Shown: positions 1-7,611 of the stretch, piece after piece | Layout: each line of letters starts with the position of its first letter | How positions within the stretch are numbered: position 1 is the first letter of the stretch | DNA from: Glycomyces luteolus | GTDB lineage: Bacteria; Actinomycetota; Actinomycetes; Mycobacteriales; Micromonosporaceae | Assembly: GCF_027622875.1 (NCBI RefSeq) | Contig: NZ_JAPZVP010000008.1 | Span: forward strand, 1 to 42,507 | Length of the DNA stretch: 42,507 nt | Reading direction: 5' to 3' | Position numbers and translations under genes: made by a program | The notes under the pieces: generated by a model | The model's database searches: none | What the model saw: only the letters and a program-made list of their open reading frames with translations | Told to the model about the DNA's origin: nothing

Positions 1-444
1 GAGTGGCTCATCGAGGGCCTTTCTGGCTTGGCGTGTCTTGTAGCGATTCACACCGAACCAGAAGGTCCTCTCCTCGTCTCAGCCCGACTCAGCTCGTGAG
101 GTGTTCACAACCTCCCGAGACAGAACATCTAGGGCTCGGCAGGCTTCGTGACACGATCCCAGGCGGCTTCCAACTGAGGATATGGGTTCACATAAGCATG
201 CAGTGCCTCACTTGTAAACCCTTGTGCCCGCTGCCCACCTGTGACTGGCGGTGATCGGTCGCAGGCGGGTACGATGCTCGGCTGTTGCTGAACTCCGTTA
301 CCGCTCGCGCGTTCGGGTCATGATCCGCCCGCCAATTCCTCGAATCGCTGAGCTTCACCGCGAGCCCGGCGCAACGGTCGCCCAAACGGTCCGGGCGCGG
401 ATAAGCTCGGTTTCCTTCGAACCAGCCCAGAGTAAGAGCCGCCC
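1..444. other. Left edge: possible 3' end of a gene, then intergenic
   Basis: Frame 1 is open from the window edge to a TGA at 97-99, 32 codons beginning EWLIEGLSG. This could be the C-terminus of a plus-strand gene lying mostly outside the window, but codon use is not strongly biased and I do not recognise it. The rest contains no convincing gene. A TACGAT hexamer at 270-275 fits an actinobacterial -10 box for the downstream HEAT-repeat gene, but no good -35 accompanies it. Confidence 0.2.
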
Positions 445-2220
445 TTGTCCCCCTCATCCGTCTCGCGTCCCTCCCTCCTGACGCGAATCCGAACCTTCTC
501 CGGCAGGGCCGCCTATTTCACTGTGTCGGCTGCGATCGCCGCCGTAGCCGCGATGGCCGTGTTCGGGCCTGACGGCAGCCTTGCATTCCCGATCTCCGCC
601 GCGGCCGCGGGAACGGTGCTGGCGGTCTGGGCCTCACGCACCCGAGCCAAGCTCAGGAACGAACCATTGCGCTGGCCGGCGGCAATGGACCGCCCCGTCC
701 CGCATACGGCCGTGCCGCCACAGCCCGGCAGCGTGGCCGCCGGCGAGGCTTCCACTACGGCGATCTCACCGCTCTACCAACTTTTCGCCGCGGCGGACGA
801 CCCCGAACGATCGCGCGCACTGCTGGACGAGGTCCTGGCATCGGATCCGTGGGCGCTGGTCGACTTCGACGGGGAGGTCAGGCGGTGGACCCGCTTCGAC
901 TTCAGCGACACCAGTATCGCCCGGCCCGGCGCGCCGCTGCCCGATACGCCGCTGGCACTGGCGCTGGCCTTGTGCTCCGCCAACGGGTTCCGCCGCGCCG
1001 AGGCCCTGCAGCGCCCCGGCCTCAATCGTCATCCGCGGCTCTTCCCGCTGGTGCTCGCACGCGCTGTCGAACCCGTCCGGCAGGTCCGGGAACTCGCGAC
1101 AGGCCTCCTGCCTGCGCTGCTCGGCGATACTCGCAGCGGGCAATTCGCGCCGCTGCTCCAGGTCGCCTTCGCTCTGCGCGAGCGCGCGCACGCCGCGCCC
1201 ATGGTCGCGATGGTCCTCGGCGCCCTCTCCCGATACTCCGATGAGGAGCTCCTCGAGATCCTTGCCGACCTCAACAGCCGTGCCGGACGCTGGATCGGAC
1301 GGGGCCTCATCGCGGAAGGCCGACTCACCGTCCGCCAGCTCAGCGCGATCGCGCTGGGCCGGTATAACGACCAGCTGCAGAACGAGTGCGCGCAGGCGCT
1401 CTCGGAGCTGGCACGACGGGACGGTGCCTCGGCCATGTTGCGGCCCTTGCTCGACGCGCGCTCCAGCCGCGTCCGGGCCACGGCGCTCGACGGTATGGTC
1501 CAGCTCGGCGACACGTTCGGCCTCGAGCATTTCCTGGCCGACCGCAGCGCGGCCGTGCGCGCCACTGCCCAGTGGGGGATGCGCCGCAACGACCGTGACC
1601 CGGCCGCCGAATACTGCAGGCGCCTCAATGACAGTCCCGCGTCGCCCAGACCGCTCATCGCGGGCATCGGCGAGACCGGGACCGCCGCAGACGCGAACCT
1701 CGTCATGCCGTACCTGCACGATCACCGAGGCAAGACCAGGGCCGCAGCAGTGAAAGCGCTGGGGAGCCTCGGCTCCGATGCCGACCTCTCCGGGCTCCTT
1801 TGCGACGCCTCGCCGTCGGTGACCCGGGCAGTGGCCGCCCACCTGACCGAACGGCGGCTGCTGCCGCCCGCGGACGAGCTCCGGCGACTGACCGGCGCGC
1901 CAAAGGCGGACCACGTCCGGCGATCCGCCGCCGCACTGCTTCGTGAACACAATGTGTGGCAGCGGATCTGGGCCGACCTGTCACATCTGGAAGACCCGAA
2001 CCCGAAGCTCGCCGGAACCGCCTCGTCCGATCTCGACAACCTCTGCCGGACACGCATCGCGTCGGTCACGGCACCGATCGACCCCCGATTGCGAGCCGAG
2101 CTGCGAACCCTCATGCGGGCGTCGGGGAAATCGCTGCCGCGCGACTACCAGCGGAGCCTCACATGGGTTGTGGAAACGGCTCGAGCAGCAACGTCATCCG
2201 CACCCGTCTCGACCCCCTGA
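445..2220 (+). CDS. Membrane-anchored HEAT-repeat protein
   Basis: About 591 residues. The N-terminus has two hydrophobic segments (about 22-42 and 46-64), then a proline-rich linker to about residue 100. The remainder is alpha-helical with alternating helix pairs typical of HEAT repeats, clearest from about residue 200 to 500 (units such as VRATALDGMVQLGD and KTRAAAVKALGSLGSD). HEAT scaffolds mediate protein-protein contacts; no catalytic motif is visible, so the function is unknown. The start shown is a TTG with no strong ribosome binding site, so the true start could lie further in, but it should precede the two membrane segments. It stands alone with a 170-bp gap to the next gene. Coding nature is well supported by length and strong G/C at third positions. 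Confidence 0.75.
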   Translation: MSPSSVSRPSLLTRIRTFSGRAAYFTVSAAIAAVAAMAVFGPDGSLAFPISAAAAGTVLAVWASRTRAKLRNEPLRWPAAMDRPVPHTAVPPQPGSVAAGEASTTAISPLYQLFAAADDPERSRALLDEVLASDPWALVDFDGEVRRWTRFDFSDTSIARPGAPLPDTPLALALALCSANGFRRAEALQRPGLNRHPRLFPLVLARAVEPVRQVRELATGLLPALLGDTRSGQFAPLLQVAFALRERAHAAPMVAMVLGALSRYSDEELLEILADLNSRAGRWIGRGLIAEGRLTVRQLSAIALGRYNDQLQNECAQALSELARRDGASAMLRPLLDARSSRVRATALDGMVQLGDTFGLEHFLADRSAAVRATAQWGMRRNDRDPAAEYCRRLNDSPASPRPLIAGIGETGTAADANLVMPYLHDHRGKTRAAAVKALGSLGSDADLSGLLCDASPSVTRAVAAHLTERRLLPPADELRRLTGAPKADHVRRSAAALLREHNVWQRIWADLSHLEDPNPKLAGTASSDLDNLCRTRIASVTAPIDPRLRAELRTLMRASGKSLPRDYQRSLTWVVETARAATSSAPVSTP

Positions 2221-2392
2221 TCCTGCCGGCCTCGCAGCAGCGACGCAGAGCCTCCAGCAGCCATCGCCAAACCGTGGGTGCAAGCAGGCCTGAACCAGCA
2301 CAGCGCTGACGCGGGCCTGGCCCCTACGCTTACGAGGTGCCCTATCAGGCTTGACGGCCTTCGCCCTCTCAATGCTCCAACAAGGTGGACCC

Positions 2393-2857
2393 ATGACGGA
2401 ATTCTCGCTCCAATGGAAGATGGGGACAGCAGGTAGCGCCGAACTCGTCCTCCAGCACGGGTCGGAGAGCGTCGAGGTGCACACCACGTATATAGGTGAT
2501 GGCCTCGGGTCGCTGGTGGAATCCGCTGTCGACCTTCACCGGGGTTCAAGGTCGGCGTTCGCCTACCTGCCTTCGGAACCCTCCGGGACGTGCGTCTTCT
2601 TCGGCGGGGCGAGAAGCGACGTGTACGTGCAAATAGTCCAGTTCGCCGACATGGAGTCCGAGTTCACGCGCTGGAGCGGCGGCAGACTCCAGTGGCACGG
2701 CAGGGTCGATACCAGGGAATTCGTTCGCAACGTGGCACTCATGGCCGAAGACGTGCTGGTCCAGTGCGGCGACATCGAGGCTTACGCACGGGCCTGGGGC
2801 GGGATTCCCTTCCCGATCGGTGAGCTGGAAACGCTTCGGCAAAGCCTGCCAGCCTGA
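2393..2857 (+). CDS. Hypothetical protein, 154 aa
   Basis: A soluble acidic protein beginning MTEFSLQWKMG. It has alternating beta-rich stretches, and a C-terminal helical part ending in LETLRQSLPA. No signal peptide or membrane segment is visible and I recognise no family. I chose the ATG at 2393 over the upstream TTG because AGGTGG sits 5-8 bases before it. It follows the HEAT-repeat gene in the same direction with a gap of about 170 bp, so co-transcription is possible but not shown. A compact hairpin follows the stop. The pattern of a mixed alpha/beta domain of this size resembles many actinobacterial immunity-like or DUF proteins, but I cannot assign one. Confidence 0.7.
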   Translation: MTEFSLQWKMGTAGSAELVLQHGSESVEVHTTYIGDGLGSLVESAVDLHRGSRSAFAYLPSEPSGTCVFFGGARSDVYVQIVQFADMESEFTRWSGGRLQWHGRVDTREFVRNVALMAEDVLVQCGDIEAYARAWGGIPFPIGELETLRQSLPA

Positions 2858-2863
2858 CGCGAG

Positions 2864-2880
2864 GGGCCGGATTCCGGCCT
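2864..2880 (+). terminator. Hairpin after the 154-aa gene
   Basis: GGCCGG at 2865-2870 pairs with CCGGCC at 2874-2879 across an ATT loop, with one extra G-T pair outside. It lies 7 bases beyond the stop. There is no T-run, as is usual for actinobacterial terminators. Confidence 0.5.
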
Positions 2881-3063
2881 GGTCAACATGCGGGTTCCTG
2901 TGACCGCGCTCGAAAGATCAAGCACGCGCCGCCAGTCCCGGCCAACAAAACCGAGCCGGCCCTGCTGAAACCCACAAGAGCGCGGTCCAGGCGGCGCGTC
3001 CCGCCGAGGTCTGGTGGTCCCGAGGGACCGCCCCAGGGATTCGCGCACACCCTCTGAAAACAG

Positions 3064-3095
3064 TGTTGGCCAGCCGATTGATCGACTAGCCAACA
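3064..3095 (-). terminator. Imperfect 32-bp inverted repeat next to the tRNA-Pro remnant
   Basis: TGTTGGC (3064-3070) pairs with GCCAACA (3089-3095) and the interior also pairs with two mismatches and a small central loop. On the minus strand it lies about 30 bases beyond the tRNA 3'-end remnant and is followed by TGTTTTC, so it reads as the terminator of a former tRNA transcription unit. A recombination-site role cannot be excluded. Confidence 0.45.
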
Positions 3096-3124
3096 ATGAA
3101 ATAAATTCACATATTTATCTATAT

Positions 3125-3157
3125 TGTCGGGTTGACAGGATTTGAACCTGCGACCCC
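3125..3157 (-). repeat. tRNA-Pro 3'-end remnant, candidate attachment site
   Basis: These 33 bases match 31437-31469 at 31 positions, in the same orientation. The matched part of the intact tRNA-Pro is the T arm, the 3' acceptor strand and a few bases beyond. The anticodon and D arms are absent here, so this is not a functional tRNA. Site-specific integrases commonly use exactly this part of a tRNA gene, leaving a full tRNA at one end and a 3' copy at the other. A simpler reading is the remnant of a second proline tRNA isoacceptor, since T arms of tRNA-Pro genes are conserved. Confidence 0.6.
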
Positions 3158-3287
3158 CACCTCCGCTACCCGGGCAAGCTCTGGTTGGCCCTTGACATCC
3201 CGGAGCCCTTGCACCACATTCAGATCCGTGACCTTGACTCAGGATCTGCGCTACCCCACCCCGGTCAGTGACTACCTCCGCCGAAGC

Positions 3288-3560
3288 ATGGTTGATCTCG
3301 AGCCGTATCAGACAACCTGGATGACTCAATGCACGAGTCACCCCGAGCTTGGCTGCGTGGAGGACAACAACACCCGAGATGCCGCTACCCGGTTCGGCCT
3401 GGCGATGGAATGGGCGATCAACTTCGACCTCGCACAGGAAGTCCCGTATCAGCCCGAACTCAACGCGTTCCGGGCCGACGGCGGCAACCGGGCCGCACAG
3501 CTTGTTGCAGCAGCTGGCTTCACGTCCGTCGGGAACTCAGATTCGGCAAGCGCCCCATGG
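3288..3560 (+). pseudogene. Fragment of an unidentified coding sequence
   Basis: From the ATG at 3288 the frame reads MVDLEPYQ, then a helical stretch (ATRFGLAMEWAINFDLAQE, then ELNAFRADGGNRAAQLVAAAG) with good coding bias at third positions. It loses character near 3550, where it meets the truncated caspase-like gene running the other way. I do not recognise the domain. Its abrupt end and broken neighbours suggest a truncated gene. Confidence 0.35.
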
Positions 3561-3947
3561 TCAGACTGGACGCGAAGCCACCGCCCTTCGGACCGTCCTA
3601 ACCACGAGGCAATGCCACTGTTGGCTGGCTGTTGGAGCGTTATCGAAATCATCGATGGCGGGGACGAAGTGCAAGCCGTCGTCGCGGACCGTGCCGTGCC
3701 CGATGAAATGGAAGACGCTCACCGCCTCGGGGCGCTTCTCATGGAGCGCAGCGAGGTGGATTGACTTGGCTTCGTCCATGCGGTGCACATCGAAACTGAA
3801 CTGCTCGCCAAGCACCTGTGTCAGTTGGTCGGCGCGTTCCTTCGTGAACTCGAGCGTGTCGAAGGGCTCAGCGGACAGGGCGAGCGGCAGGTCGTCGCGG
3901 GGGTCGATCTTTCCCGCGGTGACGATCACGGCTCGCCGTCGCGTCAT
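3561..3947 (-). pseudogene. Truncated caspase-like (peptidase C14) gene
   Basis: The ATG at 3947 is preceded by a strong GGAGGTG site 8-9 bases upstream. The protein starts MTRRRAVIVTAGKID. It continues with a loop region rich in DPRDDLPLALSAE, a helix (FTKERADQLTQVLGEQF) and then VSVFHFIGHGTVRDDGLHFVPA. The hydrophobic strand ending in GHG carries the catalytic His-Gly of the caspase p20 fold. The later strand with the catalytic Cys is missing: after DDFDNAP the frame runs into unrelated sequence and stops at 3561. So the gene is cut after roughly half of the peptidase domain and should be inactive. Bacterial caspase-like proteases often act as effectors in defence or toxin systems; here only the remnant is left. 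Confidence 0.55.
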
Positions 3948-4129
3948 CGGCGACGCACCTCCAAAGCCTCGCAAGACGAGTGGACTTCAGGGTAGCGGGA
4001 TTGGACATCGGGGTGGGGGACGGACAAGCAGGCGGGCACCGGCCGGGCCCGCGCGCCTTTTCGCACCATCGCAGTCGTCTACGACATCGCAGGTTTCACG
4101 ACCGCGCTGGCTTCATGCGGGTGCGGGTC

Positions 4130-4240
4130 TCACGAGAGTGTGAACCTGATGAACCTCGGTTTGTAGATGTTCGGGTCGGCGTAGTCCGCGCCGTCGGTCG
4201 TGACTCGGTTGTCGAAGCTGTTCACGTTGTACGACAACGT
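4130..4240 (-). pseudogene. C-terminal fragment of an unidentified gene
   Basis: The minus strand reads GTLSYNVNSFDNRV, then TTDGADYADPNIYK and PRFIRFTLS, then TGA at 4130, with strong coding bias. Its upstream part is replaced by the transposase remnant on the other strand, with the junction near 4240. It ends 183 bp before the caspase-like start on the same strand, so the two may once have been neighbours in one operon. The family is unknown to me. Confidence 0.35.
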
Positions 4241-4967
4241 GCCCGACCCGTCCACCTGGGAGACGCCCGATGCCGCGACCGTTACTGACACCGACCGATA
4301 CGGGAAGTTCGAGGCGCAGGCCTGGGAGGGCCTGCATCCCTGGCTCAAACAGCGCTCGGCCTGGATCGACCACGACGAGACGCTGCCGGTCATCGAGGGC
4401 ACCGTGATCCGCATCCAGTCCGAACGCCTGCCTCACACCGGCACACCCGAGCCGGTCTGGCTCTGGACCTCCGCGGGCGGCATCGACGACGAACTCCTCG
4501 ACAGCCTGTGGTCGGCATGGCTGCGCCGCTTCGACATCGAGCACACATTCCGGTTCCTCAAGCAGACCCTGGGCTGGACCGTTCCCCAGGTCCGCGATCC
4601 TGAGGCCGCCGACCGCTGGACCTGGCTGGTGATCGCCGCCTTCACCCAACTGGCCGCCGCGAAGTCGCTCGCCGCCGACCTGCGCCTGCCCTGGGAAGCA
4701 CCCGCGAAACCAGGCCGGCTCACCCTCGCCCGCGTCCGCCGGGCTTTCCCGGACCTCCACGCGACACTGCCCCGCCTCACCAGCGTCCCGAAACCCTCGA
4801 AACCAGGACGCGGACGCCAGCCAGGCCGCCACAACAGCCGCAAGGCGCCGATTTGCGACCTCGGCAAGAAAGCCAAGCGCGACAAGACCCTCGCACAACG
4901 ACGAAACCGCCTGAGCCGCAATCAAAGCTTAAAAATCAAGCCTAAGCGATGTCCCGTAACTCGTTGA
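4236..4967 (+). mobile_element. N-terminally truncated DDE transposase (IS remnant)
   Basis: The reading frame is open from 4200 but the transposase-like sequence begins near 4245 (DPSTWETPDAATVTDTDRYG). It includes RRFDIEHTFRFLKQTLGW, where the E followed six residues later by K fits the Y-R-E-K signature of IS4/IS701-type DDE transposases and supplies the third catalytic acid. The downstream RDPEAADRWTWLVIAAFTQL and the basic tail are typical of a large Streptomyces-type transposase family of about 450-500 residues. The N-terminal half with the first two Asp residues is missing, so it is inactive. GTCCCGTAACTC at 4950-4961, overlapping the end of the frame, may be the right terminal repeat; no matching left end was found. 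Confidence 0.7.
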
Positions 4968-5031
4968 AGTGCTGGGGCTGGCTGTGTCGGCCAAGAAAAT
5001 CAGTTGACTCACCTGACACTCTGGCACCAGA

Positions 5032-5463
5032 ATGAACCGCGTGACCGACGCGATCATCCTTCTCAACCGTCTGCCCACCTCTGCAGAACATCGCCGACTC
5101 GCCGAAGCGGTCGGATGGACCGAGGCGTTCGACTGGGACACGATGCCCGCATCCCTAGCCGGATCTCTGGCCGGTGAGGTCGCCCTCGACGGCGACGATG
5201 TCGTCGGCATGGGCCGCCTGGTCGGAGACGGCGTCAAGTACTTCTATGTCCAGGACCTCGCCGTCCTACCCGAGTATCAGGGAGTCGGCATCGGGACGGC
5301 ACTGCTGCAACGCCTGCTGGACCATGTGGCGAACACGGCGTCGTCCACGGCGTTCGTCGGCCTCTTCGGGACCGACGGCGCGATCCCTCTATACCGACGG
5401 CACGGATTCACTCATGGCGACATGACTGGCATGTTCCGCCTGGTCGAGCCCGCCAGCAGCTGA
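5032..5463 (+). CDS. GNAT-family N-acetyltransferase
   Basis: 143 residues. The central DLAVLPEYQGVGIGTALLQ is GNAT motif A: QGVGIG at residues 83-88 is the pyrophosphate-binding loop for acetyl-CoA. It is followed by a helix and by the YRRHGF strand-turn typical of motif B. The N-terminus (LLNRLPTSAEHRRLAEAVGW) matches a common actinobacterial GNAT subgroup, which supports the ATG at 5032. No strong ribosome binding site is present. The enzyme should transfer an acetyl group to an amine, but the acceptor is not predictable. It sits 64 bp beyond the transposase remnant, and unlike its neighbours it seems intact. Confidence 0.85.
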   Translation: MNRVTDAIILLNRLPTSAEHRRLAEAVGWTEAFDWDTMPASLAGSLAGEVALDGDDVVGMGRLVGDGVKYFYVQDLAVLPEYQGVGIGTALLQRLLDHVANTASSTAFVGLFGTDGAIPLYRRHGFTHGDMTGMFRLVEPASS

Positions 5464-5779
5464 GGGTCGCAGGGCTCGGGTCCTCGCATGACCCTGGAAG
5501 CCCTCACGGATGCCCTTATCACCGTAGCAGTAGGACAGACCCACCACCGACCACGTGAACCGCCACACCACCAAGGACGCGGCTTCCCACGACGGGGATC
5601 CGCACGAGCGCAATGCCCTCGGCGACAGCCCTGACCCACGGGACGCTTGCCAGTTCTGGTCCGGGTGTTTGCTTCCCTCGCGGATCATGCCCTCGAACGC
5701 TCCCGAAGACATCGACTACGACCTCACGCCCTGGACCAGCTCTCGTTGAGCACCAAGCGATCCCGCGGCGAGCACAGCG

Positions 5780-5823
5780 AAGGGAACTCATACAAGATGA
5801 GTCCATCTCGCACGAGTTCCCTT
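5780..5823 (+). repeat. Hairpin repeat copy 1 (24-nt loop)
   Basis: AAGGGAACTC (5780-5789) and GAGTTCCCTT (5814-5823) form a perfect 10-bp inverted repeat around exactly 24 bases. Eight bases later comes ATGAATATGA. A second copy with the same geometry and the same 3' flank lies at 7093-7148. The right arm and flank (31 bases from 5814) match the second copy at 27 positions. Function unknown. Confidence 0.75.
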
Positions 5824-5831
5824 GCCACACA

Positions 5832-5852
5832 ATGAATATGAACCATATTCAT
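5832..5852. promoter_or_regulatory. Perfect 9-bp palindrome before the HTH gene
   Basis: ATGAATATG, spacer AAC, CATATTCAT. It lies 68 bp before the ATG of the double-HTH protein in an A+T-rich tract. A dimeric regulator could bind here, possibly the HTH protein itself. The first arm coincides with the conserved flank of hairpin repeat copy 1; in copy 2 the second arm is absent. Confidence 0.4.
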
Positions 5853-5919
5853 ACTCATATATATAGTTGTCGACCTAACACTCGCTTATTCGAACCCAAA
5901 CCCCCAGCTAGACGGCCTC

Positions 5920-6351
5920 ATGGAACGCCTATCCGGCCCGTTGCCCACCCGCGGCCCCGAAACCGGCCCGTTGGCCCCCGGCTCCCCCAACGAACCGCCC
6001 CTGGTCGCCTACCCGCCAGCACCCTCGCGGACCCTCGGCAAACGACTCTCCCCCACCGACCGCGACACCCTCATCGCCGCCTTCAACGCCGGCGCCAGCC
6101 AGCAACACCTCGCCACCCAATACGGCATCAGCATCCGCAGCGTCAAACGCCTCGTCCACGGCAACTCCAACCGACCCCAAGCAACCAAGAACCGCCTCAC
6201 CCCCGACCAACGCCACACCATCGCCCACACCTACGCAACCACCGGCACCACCCAAGCCGAACTCGCCCGCGGCTTCGGCGTCGACATCAGCACCATCAAA
6301 AGAATCCTCCGCGATGCCCGAAACACCGAGCTGGGCGACACGTTCGCCTGA
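5920..6351 (+). CDS. Small double helix-turn-helix DNA-binding protein
   Basis: 143 residues. Residues 1-40 are proline-rich and probably disordered. Two HTH motifs follow: one near SQQHLATQYGISIRSVKRL, and one near TQAELARGFGVDISTIKRIL. Both resemble the HTH at the C-terminus of Hin/resolvase-type recombinases and of transposase DNA-binding domains, with the recognition helix starting after GIS or GVD. There is no catalytic recombinase domain, so it is either a regulator, an accessory DNA-binding protein of a mobile element, or a detached targeting domain. Third codon positions are almost all C or G, unlike the A+T-rich DNA before it. No good ribosome binding site precedes the ATG at 5920, so the start is uncertain. 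Confidence 0.6.
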   Translation: MERLSGPLPTRGPETGPLAPGSPNEPPLVAYPPAPSRTLGKRLSPTDRDTLIAAFNAGASQQHLATQYGISIRSVKRLVHGNSNRPQATKNRLTPDQRHTIAHTYATTGTTQAELARGFGVDISTIKRILRDARNTELGDTFA

Positions 6352-6413
6352 ATCTGGGAAAGCACGGCCAGTGCCTCCTCCGCCGAGAGGTCCTCGGATG
6401 TCAGGCTCGCTCA

Positions 6414-6579
6414 ATGACTTCCAACGAGAAACGCTTCCGCGTCATCGGGGAGCGGAGAGCAGCTCAACCTCCGCGCACTCGCCGACCTCCTCGTCGCTGC
6501 AGCCCAATCCGAGCCGCTGACCGACGAGGAGGCCCGCGGCCCGCACCCGCCTATCCCCCTCGAACGGCCCGCAAAGTGA
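6414..6579 (+). pseudogene. Short frameshifted reading frame
   Basis: The frame starts MTSNEKRFRVIGE and then continues in another frame as QLNLRALADLLVAAAQSEPL, TDEEARGPHPPIP, LERPAK and a TGA at 6577. Removing the 7 bases CGGAGAG near 6453-6459 restores one continuous frame, so a small gene of about 50 codons seems to be broken by a short duplication-like insertion. Family unknown. Confidence 0.35.
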
Positions 6580-6619
6580 TGCCTGACGGACTGGCGACCA
6601 GATACTTGGTCAGTTGAGA

Positions 6620-6842
6620 GTCTCTTACACGCGGGATTGGTCGGGAGTAAGTCGATGGAGTCCTCGATGTCAGCGACCTTCTTCGCCGAGAGCAAGCTGG
6701 CGCCCAGGCGCAGCGCAATGCTGAGGGCGCCGTGAACGGCCTTCATCTCGCGTTCAACGGCGACTCTGGCGGCTTCGAGATCGTCGTCGGCGTGCTTCAA
6801 ACCCTGGAGATTCGTGCGCGCCTTGATAATCACGGCGACCAT
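6620..6842 (-). pseudogene. Fragment of an alpha-helical coding sequence
   Basis: From an ATG at 6842 the minus strand reads MVAVIIKARTNLQGLKHADD and continues as a helical, charged stretch (LEAARVAVEREMKAVHGAL, then LLSAKKVADIEDSID), with fair coding bias until about 6620. The frame then drifts into low-quality sequence. I do not recognise it. It abuts the permease fragment on the other strand, so it has probably been truncated by rearrangement. Confidence 0.3.
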
Positions 6843-6887
6843 GATCTCGCTGAGTGCGACGGGCTCATGGACGGGCCGCCCTGCGTC

Positions 6888-7037
6888 GCCAACGCCATGC
6901 GCGGCCTCATGCTCGGCCCCGATGCACTTCCCCACGGGCACACCGTCACCGGCGATGTCCTCTGGACGCTCGGCTGGTCCCTAGGACTGATCATCCTGTT
7001 CGCGCCGCTGGCAGCGCGAGCTTACAAGCGCGCCTGA
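6888..7037 (+). pseudogene. C-terminal fragment of an ABC-2 type permease
   Basis: The frame reads ANAMRGLMLGPDALPHGH and then TGDVLWTLGWSLGLIILFA, PLAARAYKRA and TGA at 7035. This is the usual end of DrrB-like ABC-2 permeases: the last periplasmic loop with N-x-x-RGLMLG, the final membrane helix WTLGWSLGLIILFAPLA, and a short basic tail. Only about 50 of the expected 250 residues remain, with no ATPase gene beside it. It is unrelated in position to the intact ABC operon at 27.6 kb. Confidence 0.6.
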
Positions 7038-7092
7038 ATCTCCGAATCGATCACGGACGCTTTTGACTGCGCGGCAGCCGGTCTGGCCGAAA

Positions 7093-7148
7093 TGCCGCAA
7101 GGCAACTCGCGGGACTTGAAAAAGCTTCACGTGAGTTGCCTTGCGGCA
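7093..7148 (+). repeat. Hairpin repeat copy 2 (24-nt loop)
   Basis: TGCCGCAAGGCAACTC (7093-7108) and GAGTTGCCTTGCGGCA (7133-7148) form a perfect 16-bp inverted repeat around 24 bases. The core arm (AAGGCAACTC) is the counterpart of copy 1 at 5780, and ATGAATATGA follows at the same distance. It lies 30 bp beyond the stop of the candidate immunity gene, so it could also serve as a terminator of the Rhs operon, but the shared flank suggests a sequence-specific site. Confidence 0.75.
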
Positions 7149-7178
7149 CAATGAATATGATCCGTCTTCAAAAAACGC

Positions 7179-7547
7179 CTACGAGTCTCTGCCGAGAAGG
7201 AATATCCTCTTGATGGCGGATCGGTACACGCGGTTAAACAGAACGATCGCATCGCTTTCGCTAAGCGTGTACTTCCTGTATCGGAAATCTCCCGTCAAAT
7301 CCTGCTGCAGCATCTTGACTTGAATCGCGGATGAAATCGTGAACGGTATCGAAGCCAGGATTCCGAAGGCAGCAAACTTTCCCAAAGGCTGAAACTCGAT
7401 ACTCAACACAGCCAGGGCTACCGACACGACAATCATCGCGATGGCAGTTCTGCCACAAGCCACCAGAGTTCTATATCGACCCCCGGCTTTGATCGAGGCT
7501 TCCACACTCTCAATGCGAGAATGATCATTCGTAGGTTGCGAATTCAT
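7179..7547 (-). CDS. Two-TM small protein, candidate Rhs immunity protein
   Basis: 122 residues. A hydrophilic N-terminus is followed by two membrane helices (about 33-50 and 55-76) and a charged cytoplasmic tail ending in IKRIFLLGRDS. AGAGGTGA lies about 10 bases before the ATG, a good ribosome binding site. It is the last gene of the minus-strand operon, 64 bp after the Rhs stop, and shares the lower G+C of the Rhs tip. In polymorphic toxin loci the gene directly after the toxin tip is normally its immunity gene. The membrane location would suit a toxin acting on membranes or from the periplasmic side. I know no named family for it; the role is inferred from position. Confidence 0.65.
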   Translation of the reverse strand: MNSQPTNDHSRIESVEASIKAGGRYRTLVACGRTAIAMIVVSVALAVLSIEFQPLGKFAAFGILASIPFTISSAIQVKMLQQDLTGDFRYRKYTLSESDAIVLFNRVYRSAIKRIFLLGRDS

Positions 7548-7611
7548 TGTCGAGAATCACCTCTAAGATTCATCTGCGCCTTAAGATTGAGCTTGCCCGT
7601 GAAGGTCAATT

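Larger units (their letters stand above)
5464..5919. other. Gene-poor stretch with repeats
   Basis: No recognisable gene. Several short frames on both strands show partial coding bias (for example the plus-strand stretch around 5640-5750), so this may be decayed coding DNA. From 5830 the sequence becomes strikingly A+T-rich for this genome, up to the start of the HTH gene. It contains the hairpin repeat and the ATGAATATG palindrome annotated separately. Confidence 0.4.

Noticed and set aside
766..1950. 394-aa minus-strand frame in the HEAT gene
   Set aside because: Shadow frame; the plus-strand protein has the coding bias and repeat pattern.
3132..3287. Start of a frame reading MTGFEPATPT
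   Set aside because: This peptide is the well-known artefact of translating the antisense of a tRNA T arm; the same appears over tRNA-Pro at 31.45 kb.
4113..4925. 270-aa minus-strand frame
   Set aside because: Mostly shadow of the transposase; only the segment ending at 4130 has coding character.
5464..5830. Possible transposase or regulator gene
   Set aside because: Several overlapping frames show some bias but none has a domain, start signal or consistent length.
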